NCBI RefSeq assembly: GCF_002811985.1
Contig: NZ_NPDU01000073.1
Location: forward strand, 1 to 21,634
Origin: Leptospira adleri
Lineage (GTDB): Bacteria; Spirochaetota; Leptospiria; Leptospirales; Leptospiraceae
Direction of reading: 5' to 3'
DNA: 21,634 nt
Below, one piece after another: positions 21,633 through 21,634 of this stretch (position 1 is the first letter of the stretch; each line of letters starts with the position of its first letter). Both the position numbers and the translations under genes were made by a program. The notes under the pieces are model-generated. The model had not been told where the DNA came from, made no database searches, and saw only the letters and a list, made by a program, of their open reading frames with translations.

Positions 21633-21634
21633 AA
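21560..21634 (-). repeat. Inverted repeat copy 2 (75 bp, perfect, reaches the window end)
   Basis: Reverse complement of 21061-21135 without a mismatch, ending on the last base given. The true repeat may be longer outside the window. Confidence 0.95.

Overview
The window looks like chromosomal DNA from a spirochaete, most likely a Leptospira species. The genus call is an inference from three things: a P83/100-family protein, lipoproteins with short, loose lipoboxes, and many large exported TPR, Fn3 or LamG proteins of the kind common in Leptospira. It carries about 20 protein genes, densely packed and often translationally coupled through ATGA or TGATG overlaps. I see no rRNA, tRNA or CRISPR array. 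Both ends look like draft-contig ends. The left end lies inside an IS256-type transposase, and the right end stops at the last base of a perfect 75-bp inverted repeat.

Layout. 1-385: 5' part of an IS256-family transposase with an in-frame amber codon (minus). 585-1739: lipoprotein of the serine beta-lactamase/esterase fold (minus). 1740-2216: non-coding, with strong hairpins and a G-quadruplex motif. 2217-3890: P83/100 homologue (minus). 4053-8049: plus-strand run of serC, a coupled small exported protein, rpiB and a large exported LamG/Fn3-like protein. 8011-12283: compact minus-strand operon, read as Cache-like membrane protein, two-TM/GAF-like membrane protein, exported TPR protein, ribbon-helix-helix protein, degenerate PIN-like protein. 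12342-13313: alkaline-phosphatase-superfamily metalloenzyme. 13310-15993: coupled pair, an exported Fn3/TPR protein followed by a membrane-anchored TPR protein (minus). 16152-16814: SAM methyltransferase. 16908-17261: small lipoprotein with a CxxC...CxH motif. 17400-18689: sugar transferase fused to a ferritin-like di-iron domain (minus). 18803-21634: LuxR-type response regulator and its overlapping polytopic sensor kinase.

How they work together. serC (serine and pyridoxal phosphate synthesis) and rpiB (pentose phosphate pathway) are housekeeping genes. Most other products are exported or envelope proteins. The 12283-to-8011 operon joins two membrane proteins of sensory appearance, a TPR protein and a toxin-antitoxin-like pair into one probable transcript. 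The response regulator and kinase overlap by 11 bp and should be a cognate two-component system.

The two most notable observations are these. (1) The kinase gene is broken exactly at a 75-bp inverted repeat. The 424 bp between the repeat copies encode the rest of the DHp domain and the ATPase domain in the reverse orientation, and flipping that segment restores one in-frame kinase of about 678 residues. This is either a real invertible switch or an assembly/chimera artefact at the contig end, and the sequence alone favours caution. (2) A PglC/WbaP-type phosphoglycosyl transferase is fused in one frame to a complete ferritin-like di-iron motif set, a domain combination I do not recognise.
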